From assembly GCF_018860425.1 (NCBI RefSeq), contig NZ_JAHKPI010000016.1:62001-126000 (forward strand): a DNA stretch of 64,000 nucleotides, given 5' to 3'. Each line of letters opens with the position of its first letter. The stretch's first letter is position 1. Positions 28,321 through 38,750 of this stretch are shown piece by piece. Under the pieces are notes generated by a model. The model did no database searches. It was not told the DNA's origin and saw only the letters and a list, made by a program, of their open reading frames with translations. A program made the position numbers and the translations under genes. Origin of the DNA: Marinobacter sp. F3R08. Lineage in GTDB: Bacteria; Pseudomonadota; Gammaproteobacteria; Pseudomonadales; Oleiphilaceae.

Positions 28321-29205
28321 ATGAAGTTGATTATCGTCAGTGGCAGGTCAGGTTCGGGCAAGAGTACTGCACTTCATGTGCTGGAGGATCTTGGGTTCTA
28401 CTGTATCGACAACCTTCCCATCGGCCTCCTGTTTCCTCTGACCAGAGAAGCCGCCAGTCAGACTAAGCCCGGTCGACTGGGCAAGATGGCGGTGAGCATT
28501 GATGCCCGCAATCTGTCCGGGGAACTGGCCAATTTCGAAGAGATCTACCGGGACCTTCAGGAAACCGGTGTTACCGTTGAGATCATTTTCCTGGATGCCG
28601 ACGAGCAGTCTCTTCTTCAGCGTTTCCATGCTACGCGTCGCAAGCATCCCTTAAGCGACGACAGAACCTCGCTTCGGGAAGCCATTACCAACGAGAAGAC
28701 GCTTCTTGAGCCCCTTTCGAAGCTATCCGATCTCTATGTGAATACCACCGGCATGTCCATGTACGAGCTCCGGGACATGGTCAAACAAAGGGTCGTGGGT
28801 CGGAAGGATCAGGAGTTGGCCCTGCTGCTTCAGTCGTTTGGCTTCAAGCACGGCGTACCACTGGATTCCGATTATGTCTTCGATGTTCGATGTCTGCCGA
28901 ACCCTTATTGGGATACCAATCTCAGAAAATATGTGGGCACCGACCAGCCGGTGATTGAGTTCCTGGAAAAAGAGCCGGCAAGCCGGAAAATGATTGAGGA
29001 TCTCAAGGCGTTTCTGGATACCTGGCTACCCTCTTTCGCGGATAGCAACCGCAGCTATATGACCATTTCCATTGGTTGTACCGGAGGCCAGCACCGCTCG
29101 GTTTATGTCTGTGAACAGCTCGCCGAATACTTCCGGCAACGCTACAGCAACGTGCAGGTACGCCATACCGAGCTGCCTCACCTGCAAACCCGGGAAGAGA
29201 TCTGA
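28321..29205 (+). CDS. rapZ: RNase adapter protein RapZ
   Basis: Nucleotide-binding protein that in E. coli guides RNase E to the small RNA GlmZ and so tunes glucosamine-6-P synthesis. The ATG at 28321 is chosen (AAGG five bases upstream; a GTG at 28315 is the alternative), giving 294 residues. Walker A is GRSGSGKST at residues 8-16, followed by LGFYCIDNLP; the C-terminal RNA-binding part has IGCTGGQHRSVYV and FDVRCLPNPYW. It sits between ptsN and ptsO. Confidence 0.95.
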   Translation: MKLIIVSGRSGSGKSTALHVLEDLGFYCIDNLPIGLLFPLTREAASQTKPGRLGKMAVSIDARNLSGELANFEEIYRDLQETGVTVEIIFLDADEQSLLQRFHATRRKHPLSDDRTSLREAITNEKTLLEPLSKLSDLYVNTTGMSMYELRDMVKQRVVGRKDQELALLLQSFGFKHGVPLDSDYVFDVRCLPNPYWDTNLRKYVGTDQPVIEFLEKEPASRKMIEDLKAFLDTWLPSFADSNRSYMTISIGCTGGQHRSVYVCEQLAEYFRQRYSNVQVRHTELPHLQTREEI

Positions 29206-29212
29206 GCAGACC

Positions 29213-29482
29213 ATGATTCGCCGCCCGATTACCATTATTAATAAACTTGGTCTGCACGCCCGCGCTACTGCAAAGCTGGTTGCCACGGCCTCTGAATTCG
29301 AAAGCAGTGTCAGAATCAGTGGCAAGGGCCGGGACGTTGATGCAAAAAACATCATGCAGGTCATGATGCTGGCCGCCAGCAAGGGCACAGATGTGGAGCT
29401 GACAGTTGACGGGTCGGACGAGGAACAGGCTATCGAGGCTCTGGTGGAGCTGATTAACGACTATTTTGGTGAGGGCGAGTAG
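29213..29482 (+). CDS. ptsO: Nitrogen-PTS phosphocarrier protein NPr
   Basis: HPr-like carrier that passes phosphate from EI-Ntr to PtsN. The start at 29213 gives 89 residues with the active-site His15 in IINKLGLHARATAKLV and the regulatory-site region NIMQVMMLAASKGTDVEL. It begins 7 bp after rapZ. The longer frame from 29072 lies inside rapZ and is rejected. Confidence 0.95.
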   Translation: MIRRPITIINKLGLHARATAKLVATASEFESSVRISGKGRDVDAKNIMQVMMLAASKGTDVELTVDGSDEEQAIEALVELINDYFGEGE

Positions 29483-29541
29483 CTCGGACCCCGTACGGCA
29501 TTCACCTACAACTCTTTCTCACTGATCTTGCCTAACTCCGC

Positions 29542-29547
29542 TATAAT
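29542..29547 (+). promoter_or_regulatory. Candidate -10 box upstream of mgtE
   Basis: A perfect TATAAT lies 28 bp before the mgtE ATG, with no good -35 at 16-18 bp. A small dyad (GGCGT 29551-29555, ACGCC 29562-29566) lies at the predicted transcript start, just before the ribosome-binding region. Confidence 0.4.
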
Positions 29548-29575
29548 ACAGGCGTTTTCTGACGCCGGGTGATTC

Positions 29576-30937
29576 ATGACCGATATTCTGGAAAAAAGCC
29601 AGGCCCGCCAGCGCCTTCGCTCCCTGAGCGAAGCCCTGGACAGTGGCGCACTGAAGCAGGTTGCCCGCATCCTGAACGGTGGCCTGAGCCCCAGTGATAT
29701 TGCACACCTGCTGGAGTCCTCTCCACCCCGCCAGCGCGCCCTGCTCTGGAATCTTGTCGACAAGCAACTGGAAGGGGAAGTTCTCCAGTACCTGAGTGAT
29801 GATATTCGTGGTTATTTCCTGAGCCAGCTGAACGCCCAGGAACTGGCGGATATTATCGAGGACTTCGAGTCAGACGACCTGGCCGACCTCTTGCAGCAGT
29901 TACCGGACACGGTGATCCAGGAAGTTCTGGACACCATGGACGAGCAGGACCGGCAACGTGTGGAGGAAGTGCTTTCCTACCCAGAGGACACTGCCGGTGG
30001 CCTGATGAACACGGACACCATCACGGTGCGCCCGGACATCAGCATTGACGTAGTCCTCCGTTATCTGCGCCGGCACCGAACGCTGCCTCCGATGACCGAC
30101 AGCCTGATTGTGGTCAGTCGCCGCGATGATTTTATCGGTATGCTGCCCATCACCAAGATGCTGGTATCCAATCCCGCGGCCACCGTGCGGGAGGTGATGG
30201 ATACCGAGATCGAACCTATTCCCGTAAGCCTCTCAGACACCAAGGTAGCGACCTTGTTTGAACGCTACGATCTGATCTCGGCACCGGTGGTCAACGAGGA
30301 CGGCCGTCTGCTCGGACGTATTACTATCGATGACGTGGTCGACGTCATCCGGGAGGATGCGGATCACTCACTGATGAGCATGGCCGGTCTGGATGAAGAC
30401 GAAGATACCTTCGCTCCGGTCTGGAAAACCACCCGCCGCCGTGCGGTATGGCTTGGCATCAACCTGATTACCGCACTGACTGCATCGGCGGTAATCGGCC
30501 TGTTTGAGGATACCATCGCCAAAGTCGTAGCCCTGGCAGTGCTCATGCCGATCGTCGCCAGCATGGGCGGCATTGCCGGCAGCCAGACCCTGACCCTGGT
30601 TATCCGGGGCATGGCAGTGGGTCAGATCAGCGGCGCGAACGTTGGCTGGCTGCTCAACCGGGAATTTCTTTCCGGGATACTGAACGGCCTGCTCTGGGCC
30701 GCGGTTGTGGCCGGCGCCGCCATGCTCTGGTTCCAGGATGTACTCATTGGAGCGATCATCGCGGCGGCCCTGATAATAAACCTGGTTGCCGCGGCATTTG
30801 TGGGTACGGTTCTGCCTTTATTTCTCAAATCGCGCAATATCGACCCGGCCCTTGCGGGCAGCGTGATTCTGACCACCGTCACGGACGTGATCGGGTTTAT
30901 GGCCTTTCTTGGCCTCGCTACCATTTTCTATGCTTAA
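29576..30937 (+). CDS. mgtE: Magnesium transporter MgtE
   Basis: Mg2+ channel of the MgtE family, inner membrane. The 453 residues follow the family order: N-terminal helical domain (DILEKSQARQ to about residue 130), a CBS pair (about 140-270, with LMNTDTITVRPD and ITIDDVVDVIRED), a connecting plug helix and five membrane segments from about residue 290. The pore-signature VLMPIVASMGGIAGSQTLTL is intact. It lies after ptsO with a separate candidate promoter, and 15 bp before darP. Confidence 0.93.
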   Translation: MTDILEKSQARQRLRSLSEALDSGALKQVARILNGGLSPSDIAHLLESSPPRQRALLWNLVDKQLEGEVLQYLSDDIRGYFLSQLNAQELADIIEDFESDDLADLLQQLPDTVIQEVLDTMDEQDRQRVEEVLSYPEDTAGGLMNTDTITVRPDISIDVVLRYLRRHRTLPPMTDSLIVVSRRDDFIGMLPITKMLVSNPAATVREVMDTEIEPIPVSLSDTKVATLFERYDLISAPVVNEDGRLLGRITIDDVVDVIREDADHSLMSMAGLDEDEDTFAPVWKTTRRRAVWLGINLITALTASAVIGLFEDTIAKVVALAVLMPIVASMGGIAGSQTLTLVIRGMAVGQISGANVGWLLNREFLSGILNGLLWAAVVAGAAMLWFQDVLIGAIIAAALIINLVAAAFVGTVLPLFLKSRNIDPALAGSVILTTVTDVIGFMAFLGLATIFYA

Positions 30938-30952
30938 CCGGATGCCGGATAC

Positions 30953-31480
30953 ATGAACGAAAACCACGACAACGAAGCGCCAGAATATGATGGCCCCAGC
31001 AAATCCCAGTTAAAAAGGGAAATGCACGCCCTGCAGACACTGGGCAAGCGGATGCTGGACCTGAGCATCGACCAACTGGAGACTCTGCCGATCAGTGACA
31101 CGCTTCGAGCGGCCATCGAAGAGTCCAGGCGTATCCGCCAGAACGAGGCGAAACGACGACATCTGCAATACATCGGCAAGATCATCCGCCAGGAAGACGA
31201 CCCCGAAGCCCTGGCGAAAGCCATCGACGCCTTTGATGCCGGTAGTGAAGAGCATACGCGTCGGCATCATCTGGCCGAACGCTGGAGAGATCGTATGATT
31301 GCCGAAGGCGATTCCGTTGTTGGCGAATTTTTCAGTTACTGCCCCAGTGCTGACATGCAGCATCTGCGCAACCTGGCACGCAACGCCCGCAAAGACGTGG
31401 AGAAACAGAAGAACACCGGCCAGCCCCGGAAACTGTTTCGCTATCTTCGTGAATGCATTGATGATGCAGAGGCCATGTAA
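30953..31480 (+). CDS. darP: Ribosome biogenesis factor DarP (YjgA, DUF615)
   Basis: A 175-residue helical protein of the YjgA family that binds late 50S ribosomal precursors near the peptidyl transferase centre in E. coli. Seen: GPSKSQLKREMHALQTLGKR, the block RIRQNEAKRRHLQYIGKIIR, and RNARKDVEKQKNTGQPRKLF near the C-terminus. It begins 15 bp after mgtE and is probably co-transcribed; the hairpin at 31487 ends the unit. Confidence 0.93.
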   Translation: MNENHDNEAPEYDGPSKSQLKREMHALQTLGKRMLDLSIDQLETLPISDTLRAAIEESRRIRQNEAKRRHLQYIGKIIRQEDDPEALAKAIDAFDAGSEEHTRRHHLAERWRDRMIAEGDSVVGEFFSYCPSADMQHLRNLARNARKDVEKQKNTGQPRKLFRYLRECIDDAEAM

Positions 31481-31486
31481 GCCCGC

Positions 31487-31517
31487 AGGCAGATGAGCAA
31501 TCATCTGCCTGTCGTTT
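31487..31517 (+). terminator. Hairpin terminator after darP
   Basis: A 10-bp perfect stem (31487-31496 with 31501-31510) closed by a GCAA tetraloop, starting six bases after the darP stop, followed by GTCGTTT. The T-run is short, so it may be a modest terminator. It abuts the 3' end of the convergent amidase gene. Confidence 0.6.
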
Positions 31518-32361
31518 AGGCCTTAAGCCGACGGTGCTCCCAAACCGGCATGCGGGCACGTAAACTGGCTGTCTGGTCTGAATCCAGCTCGGTCATTGCA
31601 ATGCCCGGCCCTTCTCCAAGCTCTGTTGCCACCCGTCCCCAGGGATCACAGATCAGACTATGACCGTAGGTGTGCCGACGCTCGCTGTTATGCCCCCCCT
31701 GACCCGAAGCGACAATCCATACCTGGTTCTCGATGGCACGTGCTCGAATCAGTGAATGCCAATGGGCCTCACCGGTCTGCCAGGTAAAGGCACTCGGCAG
31801 GCAAATCCAGTCTACGGCCTGCTCACGGAGCAACCGGAACAGTTCCGGGAAGCGCAAATCGTAACAAATCGCCAGGCCCAGCTTCCCTGCAGGCGTCTCC
31901 ACGGTAACCACCTGCTCGCCTGGCTCGAACGTGTCAGATTCCCTGTACTGCCCATGAGCATCTTCTACCATCGCATCGAACAGGTGGATCTTATCGTAAC
32001 GAGCAACTTCCTTGCCGTGATCGTCATAGACAAGGCAGCTTGCCCGGACCCGATCCACAATATCTGAACCATCCGCTCGCCTGGCCAGTGGCATTGATCC
32101 GCCAACGATCCAGATTCCCAGTTTGCGTGCCTGCTCGGCGAGAAATGCCCGGATGACAGGCTCCGGCCCGACCTCCTGCCGACCACAGGCAACCATCTGC
32201 CGGGTTGCCAGCACGGCAAAGTTCTCTGGCAGTACTGCGATCGCAGCGCCCTGCGCATCGGCCTCGGCCAATAGTCGTTCCGCTTCGGCCAGGTTGGCCT
32301 TGATATCGTGACCGCTGACCATCTGAATGGCTGCCACCCGGTTGGAAACATGTGTACTCAT
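31516..32361 (-). CDS. Carbon-nitrogen hydrolase (Nit1-like deaminated-glutathione amidase)
   Basis: Nitrilase-superfamily amidase of 281 residues, cytoplasmic. The catalytic triad is visible: Glu46 in VLPENFAVL, Lys124 in RYDKIHLFD and Cys166 in LAICYDLRFPE. Close similarity to Nit1/Nit2-type sequences suggests hydrolysis of deaminated glutathione (metabolite repair), but other omega-amidase substrates are possible. GGAGG precedes the ATG. It follows yhdP by 30 bp on the same strand, and the pair is probably one transcript. Confidence 0.9.
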   Translation of the reverse strand: MSTHVSNRVAAIQMVSGHDIKANLAEAERLLAEADAQGAAIAVLPENFAVLATRQMVACGRQEVGPEPVIRAFLAEQARKLGIWIVGGSMPLARRADGSDIVDRVRASCLVYDDHGKEVARYDKIHLFDAMVEDAHGQYRESDTFEPGEQVVTVETPAGKLGLAICYDLRFPELFRLLREQAVDWICLPSAFTWQTGEAHWHSLIRARAIENQVWIVASGQGGHNSERRHTYGHSLICDPWGRVATELGEGPGIAMTELDSDQTASLRARMPVWEHRRLKA

Positions 32362-32391
32362 GACTGCCTCCGTTTTTGCCGAACAGAAAAG

Positions 32392-35300
32392 TTACTCACC
32401 CGTATCGAATACCCGTTCCAGCTCTACCTCAGGCTCATCCCATGTTCCGGTCACACTGTAGGTTGCGCTGGTCAGCCTGCTCAGAGGATCGCCCAGAATC
32501 TTGTCCAGCACAAACAGCGCGCCGCCAATGGGCGCTCCCGCCCCCATCAGCAAGGCAGCCAGTGGCAGATTCTGAGTCAGGGGCAACACGACCACAAGCC
32601 GCATATCCAGTTCCTCAACGGCCATATTGGTAGTGCCACTGAGTTTGAAGGCGCCCGATGGCCCTACAATTTGAAGCTCCGGATCCATGGTCAGCAATCC
32701 ATTGATGATCTGCGCTTTGCCCGAGATTGCATCAAAAGCCACGCCACGCTCGTAAAGATCTGAGAAATCCAGCTTCAGGCGTCGCCACAGTGTGTCAGAG
32801 TTCAACAGATTGAAGACCCGGAACAGTTGAGCGGTATTATTTCGCTCAAGAATCACACCCTCGTCCAGTCTCAAGCTTACCGAACCACTGAGGTCCGGTA
32901 TGGAAAACTCATCCGGTCGGCCCGGCCAGTCCAGATCCAGTTGGATGTTAGTACCTTCATTCGTTACCGGCATCTCGGTGTTCAAAAGTTCGTTCAGGTC
33001 CGTCAGAGAGCCGCCGGTAACGGAACCCGAGAAGCGGCTGGTTTCACGGTCTCCAACGATGCTCCAGGTTATATCGCCAAGTAACGTCAGGGCGTTCAGT
33101 CGGCCTTCAATATCATTCACTTTCAGCCGGAACGGTTCAGGGCGGAACCTGAAGCCCCACTGACCCAGGGATTCCTCATTCAGCTGAAGCTCGGCAATCG
33201 ACACATCAATGTCTGGCCAACTTGCCATATCCAGCGCCCGGAAGGCTTCCAACTGTTCTTCAAGATTGAGCAATTCAGGCGATTTCTCGCGGGGAGTCTC
33301 ATTGCGAACAAGCCGCAACACCTCAAAATCCGCTTTCACCGTGTCGCCATTCTGCGGCAGAACCAGCCGGCCCTTTGCCCGTTGCGAATTGGTAGTTACT
33401 ACCCAGCGGTCACCAAGATCCAGGGCATTGATATCAATATCGTTCAGTACCTGGCTACCGAGATAAAGGCGACCAAGGCGCAAATCGAACCCGGTATCTT
33501 TCCAAACCAGATCGAATGTAGCCCGGTTTTCCCAGTCGCCGGTAATTCCCAGGCCGTCACTGGTGGTCAGATCGATGGTCGCCTCCAACGGAGCAACCTC
33601 GCTTGCGGTTTTTGAAAGCGGCTCGGGCCAGTCAACCGCCAGCCCCTCAAGACTGGACCGCACACGAATGCCAGACGTTGACTCTGTCCCCACATCCAGG
33701 TCTGCCGTGTAGGCAAGCGTGCCCTGCAGACCAAAACCGGAATCAGTCCCGAGTCCCGCCCGCTCAAAGACATCCGGCACCGGCAGACTACCCGACTGGC
33801 GGATACTGAGCGCATGGTCCGCCGCAGACTTGCTGAAGGCAACATTTACCGGCTCTCCGAAAAACTCTGCGGCTAAAGGATCGCCCGAAAACCCGTTTTC
33901 GCTGTGGTAAGTCAGTTCACCACGAATGGATTGCCAGGCCAATCCTGCTGCGGGATAAGCAACAGAGCCCTCCTCGACCGCAACGCTCGCCTCGACAACC
34001 GGCGGTTGTTCCGATCCCAGCATCAGATCAATATCCAGACCTAACTGATATTCTCCGCCATACTGCAGCGTCTGTGCCGCCATCCCGGCCATATCACCCA
34101 ACGGGCTGTTTTCCATCCAGTAGCTCACCGACTCGCCGGGCACAAGTGCCGAGGTATCCACCCGTATCCTGGTGCCTTCATCAGACGGAATAGCACGGAC
34201 GGTTCCCGGATCAAGCGTCAGCCCTCCGGTCTGCCCGGACTCAATCCGGACCAACGTGTCCCCATTGTGGATCCTGACGTTACCCCGAGCCCCGGTGACG
34301 TCTGGCCAGGCCTCATCGTAGCGAACGGAGGCCTGATCGAATTCGTAGTACATTGAGGTATCGAATGACCCGGCAGGGGCATCCGAGCCTATCTGGCCGT
34401 GGCCAAAAAACGTCCCCGATTGAATGTCTGCCTTGAGGATGGCAGTCGTAAGCCAATCGTACAGTCCCGGGTCGACTACTTTCACCGGTACGAAATCAGC
34501 GAGCATACCGGCGTCGCCGTTTTTCACCGAAACCCTCAGGCCGAGATTGTCTTCACCCTCACGGTCCATTCTGAGATCAAAGGCACCCTCAAATTCAGTG
34601 GCCTCGCCATAGTTCATCCGCACGCCATCTGAGAATACGCGCGTGATAGCATCATCCAGTTGCCAGGCCACCTCGCCCTCAAGCTCGGGAAATGACCAGG
34701 CACCACCGAAAAGCAGGGGAAACTCGAGCGAAACCGGCATTTCTCCGGCCGCGACCCGGACATAACCGTTTCGACGATTCAGGAAGATTTCACCATTAAG
34801 GGCGCTGACCCCCGGTGCGCCACCGTATGCTCTGACGCTGACTTCCCGCAAGCGCCCGGAAAACTCAAAATCCTCAGGCGCGCTGTCGGGAAGGAACAGT
34901 TTCAGTTGATCAAGGAAACCCTCGGGCTGATAGTTGGTCAGGGCTCTGAGTGCCTGTTCTGGCAGGATGGGAAGCCGGGCCGCGAGACGGCGGGTAGGCG
35001 CCAGCGGCAAGGCGTCGGCGATAACAGTCATGCCCCCCTCCGAGGGAGCCAGACGTAAGCTGAACGGTGAGACCACATCGCCGTCCCAGGTCCACTGCAA
35101 TTGCTTCAGATGCCACTCTCCCAGAGCGAAAGCGTCTGATTCAACCAAGGTTTCATCGGTCATTACAGTCTCATGACGACGCCAGCCAAATCTCGCCTGA
35201 ATGTCTTCAAGGGGCGCCAGTGATTCGTATCCAACCCCCAGTTGGAGATAGGGCGTCCGGACCGTTCCTGTCACTTGTTGTAGCAACCCGTTCCGGAAAG

Positions 35301-36147
35301 TGAGCCAGGCTTCGCCCCCAAGATCAAAGCCCTCAACCCGGAGCGTCCGCCACTGGTATTCGTCTATCAAGCCATCAAACAATCGACCGGAATCCACATC
35401 AAGATACAGCTGGCCGGTAAAGTCGCCTCGGAAGAAATGTCGGCCCACCAAGGCAAAGCTGGCCAGTTGCTCGGTGGTGCCAGATTGCATCGCCCGGCCT
35501 GACGCATGGAAAAGTCCACGACGGTAGTTCAGGTCTAGTTGGGGAATATCCAGATGTCGAAGGTTGCCCTGATTGTCGCGGATACCCAGATTGACACGGG
35601 TAATTTTGACGTAGGGATCAGACAACCAGTTGCCTGCCAGCTCGAGCCACTCCTGGAACTGATTGTTGAGCGGTTCGGGTATTTCTGCACCCCTCACCGC
35701 TACATCGCCACCACTTTCCTGGTTAATGGTCAATTCCAGGCCGTCCGCCTCAAAGTCCTCAAAGACAACTCTTAGATGGGTCAGAGAGGTGAGCGCATCA
35801 AAGCGGATATTCAGGTGTTGGAGATTGGCAACAACAACACCTGTGTCAGGATGGCTGATCTGAATGTCGCTGGCCGTAAAGGCAGGATCAAGCCAATACC
35901 ACCGGGAGGAAAGACGTCCAATACGAACGTCATGGCCCAGTCGGTCTGACAACTCCCGCGCAAGATCATCACGGAAGCTGTCCACGTTCTGGGTCAGTTG
36001 ACGACCAAGCCCGGCGTATAGTGCCAGAAGCACCAGCAGCGTTAACAGCATCCACCAGGTCAGGCTGGCGAGCCGAGCCAGTAGCCGAACAGGAGGGCTC
36101 TCGGGCAGGTTCTCCGGTAGCGACGGTTCGTGATCAGCGGCGGACAT
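32392..36147 (-). CDS. yhdP: AsmA-like envelope protein YhdP
   Basis: Very large (1251 aa) protein of the YhdP/AsmA-like family; in E. coli YhdP, TamB and YdbH move phospholipid from the inner to the outer membrane across the periplasm. One N-terminal transmembrane helix (about residues 28-47, WWMLLTLLVLLALYAGLG) is followed by a long repetitive beta-rich periplasmic region, with the AsmA-like C-terminal domain near the end (LFRVFNLLNSDTLWRRLKL, LPLTQNLPLAALLMGAGAP). It lies between rng and the amidase gene, the usual neighbourhood. Confidence 0.93.
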   Translation of the reverse strand: MSAADHEPSLPENLPESPPVRLLARLASLTWWMLLTLLVLLALYAGLGRQLTQNVDSFRDDLARELSDRLGHDVRIGRLSSRWYWLDPAFTASDIQISHPDTGVVVANLQHLNIRFDALTSLTHLRVVFEDFEADGLELTINQESGGDVAVRGAEIPEPLNNQFQEWLELAGNWLSDPYVKITRVNLGIRDNQGNLRHLDIPQLDLNYRRGLFHASGRAMQSGTTEQLASFALVGRHFFRGDFTGQLYLDVDSGRLFDGLIDEYQWRTLRVEGFDLGGEAWLTFRNGLLQQVTGTVRTPYLQLGVGYESLAPLEDIQARFGWRRHETVMTDETLVESDAFALGEWHLKQLQWTWDGDVVSPFSLRLAPSEGGMTVIADALPLAPTRRLAARLPILPEQALRALTNYQPEGFLDQLKLFLPDSAPEDFEFSGRLREVSVRAYGGAPGVSALNGEIFLNRRNGYVRVAAGEMPVSLEFPLLFGGAWSFPELEGEVAWQLDDAITRVFSDGVRMNYGEATEFEGAFDLRMDREGEDNLGLRVSVKNGDAGMLADFVPVKVVDPGLYDWLTTAILKADIQSGTFFGHGQIGSDAPAGSFDTSMYYEFDQASVRYDEAWPDVTGARGNVRIHNGDTLVRIESGQTGGLTLDPGTVRAIPSDEGTRIRVDTSALVPGESVSYWMENSPLGDMAGMAAQTLQYGGEYQLGLDIDLMLGSEQPPVVEASVAVEEGSVAYPAAGLAWQSIRGELTYHSENGFSGDPLAAEFFGEPVNVAFSKSAADHALSIRQSGSLPVPDVFERAGLGTDSGFGLQGTLAYTADLDVGTESTSGIRVRSSLEGLAVDWPEPLSKTASEVAPLEATIDLTTSDGLGITGDWENRATFDLVWKDTGFDLRLGRLYLGSQVLNDIDINALDLGDRWVVTTNSQRAKGRLVLPQNGDTVKADFEVLRLVRNETPREKSPELLNLEEQLEAFRALDMASWPDIDVSIAELQLNEESLGQWGFRFRPEPFRLKVNDIEGRLNALTLLGDITWSIVGDRETSRFSGSVTGGSLTDLNELLNTEMPVTNEGTNIQLDLDWPGRPDEFSIPDLSGSVSLRLDEGVILERNNTAQLFRVFNLLNSDTLWRRLKLDFSDLYERGVAFDAISGKAQIINGLLTMDPELQIVGPSGAFKLSGTTNMAVEELDMRLVVVLPLTQNLPLAALLMGAGAPIGGALFVLDKILGDPLSRLTSATYSVTGTWDEPEVELERVFDTGE

Positions 36148-36187
36148 CCCGGCCCCTTAATCCAGTAACCGGCGCAGTTTCCCGGGG

Positions 36188-37669
36188 CTAGAGCAGAACA
36201 ACATCGTACTGCTCCTGACTGTAGAATGGTTCCACCTGAAACCTGATGGTCTTGCTGATAAAGGTCTCCAGGTCGGCGACATTGTCCGATTCCTCATCCA
36301 GCAGACGATCGACCACGCTCTGGGAGGCCATCACCAGATAGCTTTCGGCATCATAGGCACGATTTACCCGAAGAATTTCACGAAAAATCTCATAGCAGAC
36401 GGTTTCAGTGGTTTTCAGGAAACCGCGTCCATCACAGACCGGGCAAGGTTCGCAAAGCACCTGCCCAAGGCTTTCCGTGGTGCGTTTTCGGGTCATTTCC
36501 ACCAGCCCCAGTTCCGACACCCCGGTGATCTTGGTCTTGGCATGATCACGTTCGAGCATTTTTTCCAGCATACGGTGAACCTGACGCTGATGCTCCGGAT
36601 CTTCCATGTCGATAAAATCGATGATGATAATGCCACCGAGGTTACGCAGGCGCAGCTGCCGACTGATGGAGCGGGCGGCCTCAAGATTGGTCTTGAAAAT
36701 AGTCTCTTCAAGGTTTCGATGCCCCACGAATCCACCGGTATTGATGTCGATCGTGGTCATGGCCTCGGTCTGGTCGATGATCACATAACCGCCAGACTTG
36801 AGCTGAACCTTTCGGCTCAACGCTTTCTGAATCTCATCCTCCACCGAGTAGAGATCGAAAATAGGACGCTCACCCGGGTAATATTCAACTTTGTCAGCAA
36901 ATTCTGTAACGAACTCCTCGACAAACTCCATCACCCGCTGATAGCTCTCCCGACTGTCGATTCGGATCTTTTCCGTCTGGGGTCTTATCAGATCCCGGAT
37001 AGTTCGGATAAACAACGGCAGGTCCTGGTAGACAACAGCCGGGGCCTGGACTCGGGCAATCCGCTCATGGATTGAATGACTCAACCGATGCAGGTAGGCC
37101 ATATCGCCAGTCAGATCCTCAGGTGACGCCGCTTCTGCCGCTGTCCGGATGATATAACCACCCTGAACGTCCTGATCCTCCACTGCGGCCTCGCCCACCA
37201 GCGCTTTCAAACGCGCCCGCTCGGTTTCATCTTCAATCCGCTGGGAAATACCAACATGGCTGACACCTGGCATAAACACCAGATACCGGGATGGAATGGA
37301 AAGCTGGGTGGTCAGACGTGCGCCCTTGGTACCAATGGGGTCTTTGGTAACCTGGACAACCAGAGACTGCCCTTCACGGAGCAAGCTGCGAATATCCGGG
37401 ACAGTCTTCGGGGAATAGACGGGCTCATCGCCATTGGACTGACTCGGAACCACATCAGACGCATGTATAAATGCAGCCCGTTCCAGACCAATATCGACGA
37501 ACGCCGCTTCCATACCCGGTAAAACACGTACCACCTTGCCCTTGTAGATATTCCCGACAATGCCTTTCCTGCTGGCGCGCTCTATGTAAGCCTCCTGCAG
37601 CATGCCGTTCTCGACAAGGGCCACCCGTGTTTCCACGGGAGTGACGTTGATAAGAATTTCTTCACTCAT
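36188..37669 (-). CDS. rng: Ribonuclease G
   Basis: Endoribonuclease that matures the 16S rRNA 5' end and processes mRNAs. Length 493 aa matches E. coli RNase G (489) and lacks the long RNase E tail. Seen: N-terminal S1 domain ([20 protein letters not shown]), catalytic aspartates in [13 protein letters not shown] and IIIIDFIDM, and the Zn-link [11 protein letters not shown]. The start codon overlaps the maf stop (ATGA). The N-terminus [18 protein letters not shown] is canonical. Confidence 0.96.
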   Translation of the reverse strand: MSEEILINVTPVETRVALVENGMLQEAYIERASRKGIVGNIYKGKVVRVLPGMEAAFVDIGLERAAFIHASDVVPSQSNGDEPVYSPKTVPDIRSLLREGQSLVVQVTKDPIGTKGARLTTQLSIPSRYLVFMPGVSHVGISQRIEDETERARLKALVGEAAVEDQDVQGGYIIRTAAEAASPEDLTGDMAYLHRLSHSIHERIARVQAPAVVYQDLPLFIRTIRDLIRPQTEKIRIDSRESYQRVMEFVEEFVTEFADKVEYYPGERPIFDLYSVEDEIQKALSRKVQLKSGGYVIIDQTEAMTTIDINTGGFVGHRNLEETIFKTNLEAARSISRQLRLRNLGGIIIIDFIDMEDPEHQRQVHRMLEKMLERDHAKTKITGVSELGLVEMTRKRTTESLGQVLCEPCPVCDGRGFLKTTETVCYEIFREILRVNRAYDAESYLVMASQSVVDRLLDEESDNVADLETFISKTIRFQVEPFYSQEQYDVVLL

Positions 37670-38271
37670 AAGGTTTGGCTCTCCAGACTGCTCGGCCAGT
37701 TTTTCCAGACCGGGTAACCGGCACCAGCCAGCAATGCGGCGGTTTCCTGCAGCGGCAGACCAACCACGGCACTGTAGCTACCCCGGAGCTCATCAACAAA
37801 AATACCACCAAGTCCCTGAATCCCATAACTTCCGGCCTTATCCATGGGTTCGCCACTCGCCACGTAGGCTTCGATCTCGGCCTCCGGGAGCTGCCTGAAA
37901 CGCACCTCGGTAATTACCAGAACCGACTGGCATTGCCCTTCAAAGGCCAATGCTACGGCAGTCATGACGTGATGAGTGGCACCGGATAGCCGGGCCAGGG
38001 TTTCCGAGGCATCTGTGGGATCTGAAGGTTTGCCCAGGATCTGTCCATCGAGCACGACCGAGGTGTCCGACCCCAGAACCAGACACTCTGGCGCCCCCTC
38101 GGCGACGCTCAGGGCCTTCTCCCGAGCTAATCGTTCAACATAGTGCTCTGGCGTTTCATCGGCCTCAGGGGTTTCATCTATATCCGCCGGACAAGTCCTG
38201 AAGCTCAGGCCGATTTGCTGCAACAGCTCTCCCCGGCGGGGCGAGGCAGATGCGAGAATGATGGATGCCAT
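37666..38271 (-). CDS. maf: Maf nucleotide pyrophosphatase (YhdE type)
   Basis: Hydrolyses dTTP, UTP and modified nucleotides as a house-cleaning enzyme; linked to division arrest. The 201 residues show [17 protein letters not shown] (nucleotide phosphate site), [18 protein letters not shown] and the late [20 protein letters not shown] block. It lies 2 bp after mreD and overlaps rng by 4 bp, within the mreBCD-maf-rng operon. Confidence 0.94.
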   Translation of the reverse strand: MASIILASASPRRGELLQQIGLSFRTCPADIDETPEADETPEHYVERLAREKALSVAEGAPECLVLGSDTSVVLDGQILGKPSDPTDASETLARLSGATHHVMTAVALAFEGQCQSVLVITEVRFRQLPEAEIEAYVASGEPMDKAGSYGIQGLGGIFVDELRGSYSAVVGLPLQETAALLAGAGYPVWKNWPSSLESQTL

Positions 38272-38273
38272 GG

Positions 38274-38750
38274 CTAACCCAGTTTGCGGTTAATGTTGTC
38301 CAGCAGGATACAGAAGAAGGGCCATACCAGTGCGCTGGTCAGGGCCGGCCAGAGGTAACTGAATCCAGCATCGTCGGCGCCCAGTAACTGCTTCACGAAA
38401 TGCACCAGCATCTGATTGATACCCAGTAACAAAAACACCATCAGGCATTGCTGGGGCATCGGATACATACGCAGACGCTGGTGAATGGTCAACACCAGTA
38501 TGGCGATCAGCGCCATGGCCATGGCATTGACGCCCAGAGGAGTGGCTTCCAGCACGTCCAGCAGCAAGCCAAGGCACCAGGCCAGCAGTATGCCGAACTG
38601 TGCAGGCGCCCTGAAGGTCCAGTAAAAAACCACCAGCCCCAGCCACTCTGGTCGAAACTCGAACCAGCCAACAGGAAACAGGGAAATACTGAACACCAGG
38701 GCAAAGACCACGGAAAGTGCAAAGACCGGATAACTGATTACCGATAACAT
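38274..38750 (-). CDS. mreD: Rod shape-determining protein MreD
   Basis: Small polytopic inner-membrane protein of the elongasome, 158 residues with about five hydrophobic segments. Seen: [18 protein letters not shown] and [20 protein letters not shown], the MreD signature around a charged Asp in a membrane helix. Its ATG overlaps the mreC stop by one base (TGATG), so the two are coupled. Confidence 0.94.
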   Translation of the reverse strand: MLSVISYPVFALSVVFALVFSISLFPVGWFEFRPEWLGLVVFYWTFRAPAQFGILLAWCLGLLLDVLEATPLGVNAMAMALIAILVLTIHQRLRMYPMPQQCLMVFLLLGINQMLVHFVKQLLGADDAGFSYLWPALTSALVWPFFCILLDNINRKLG

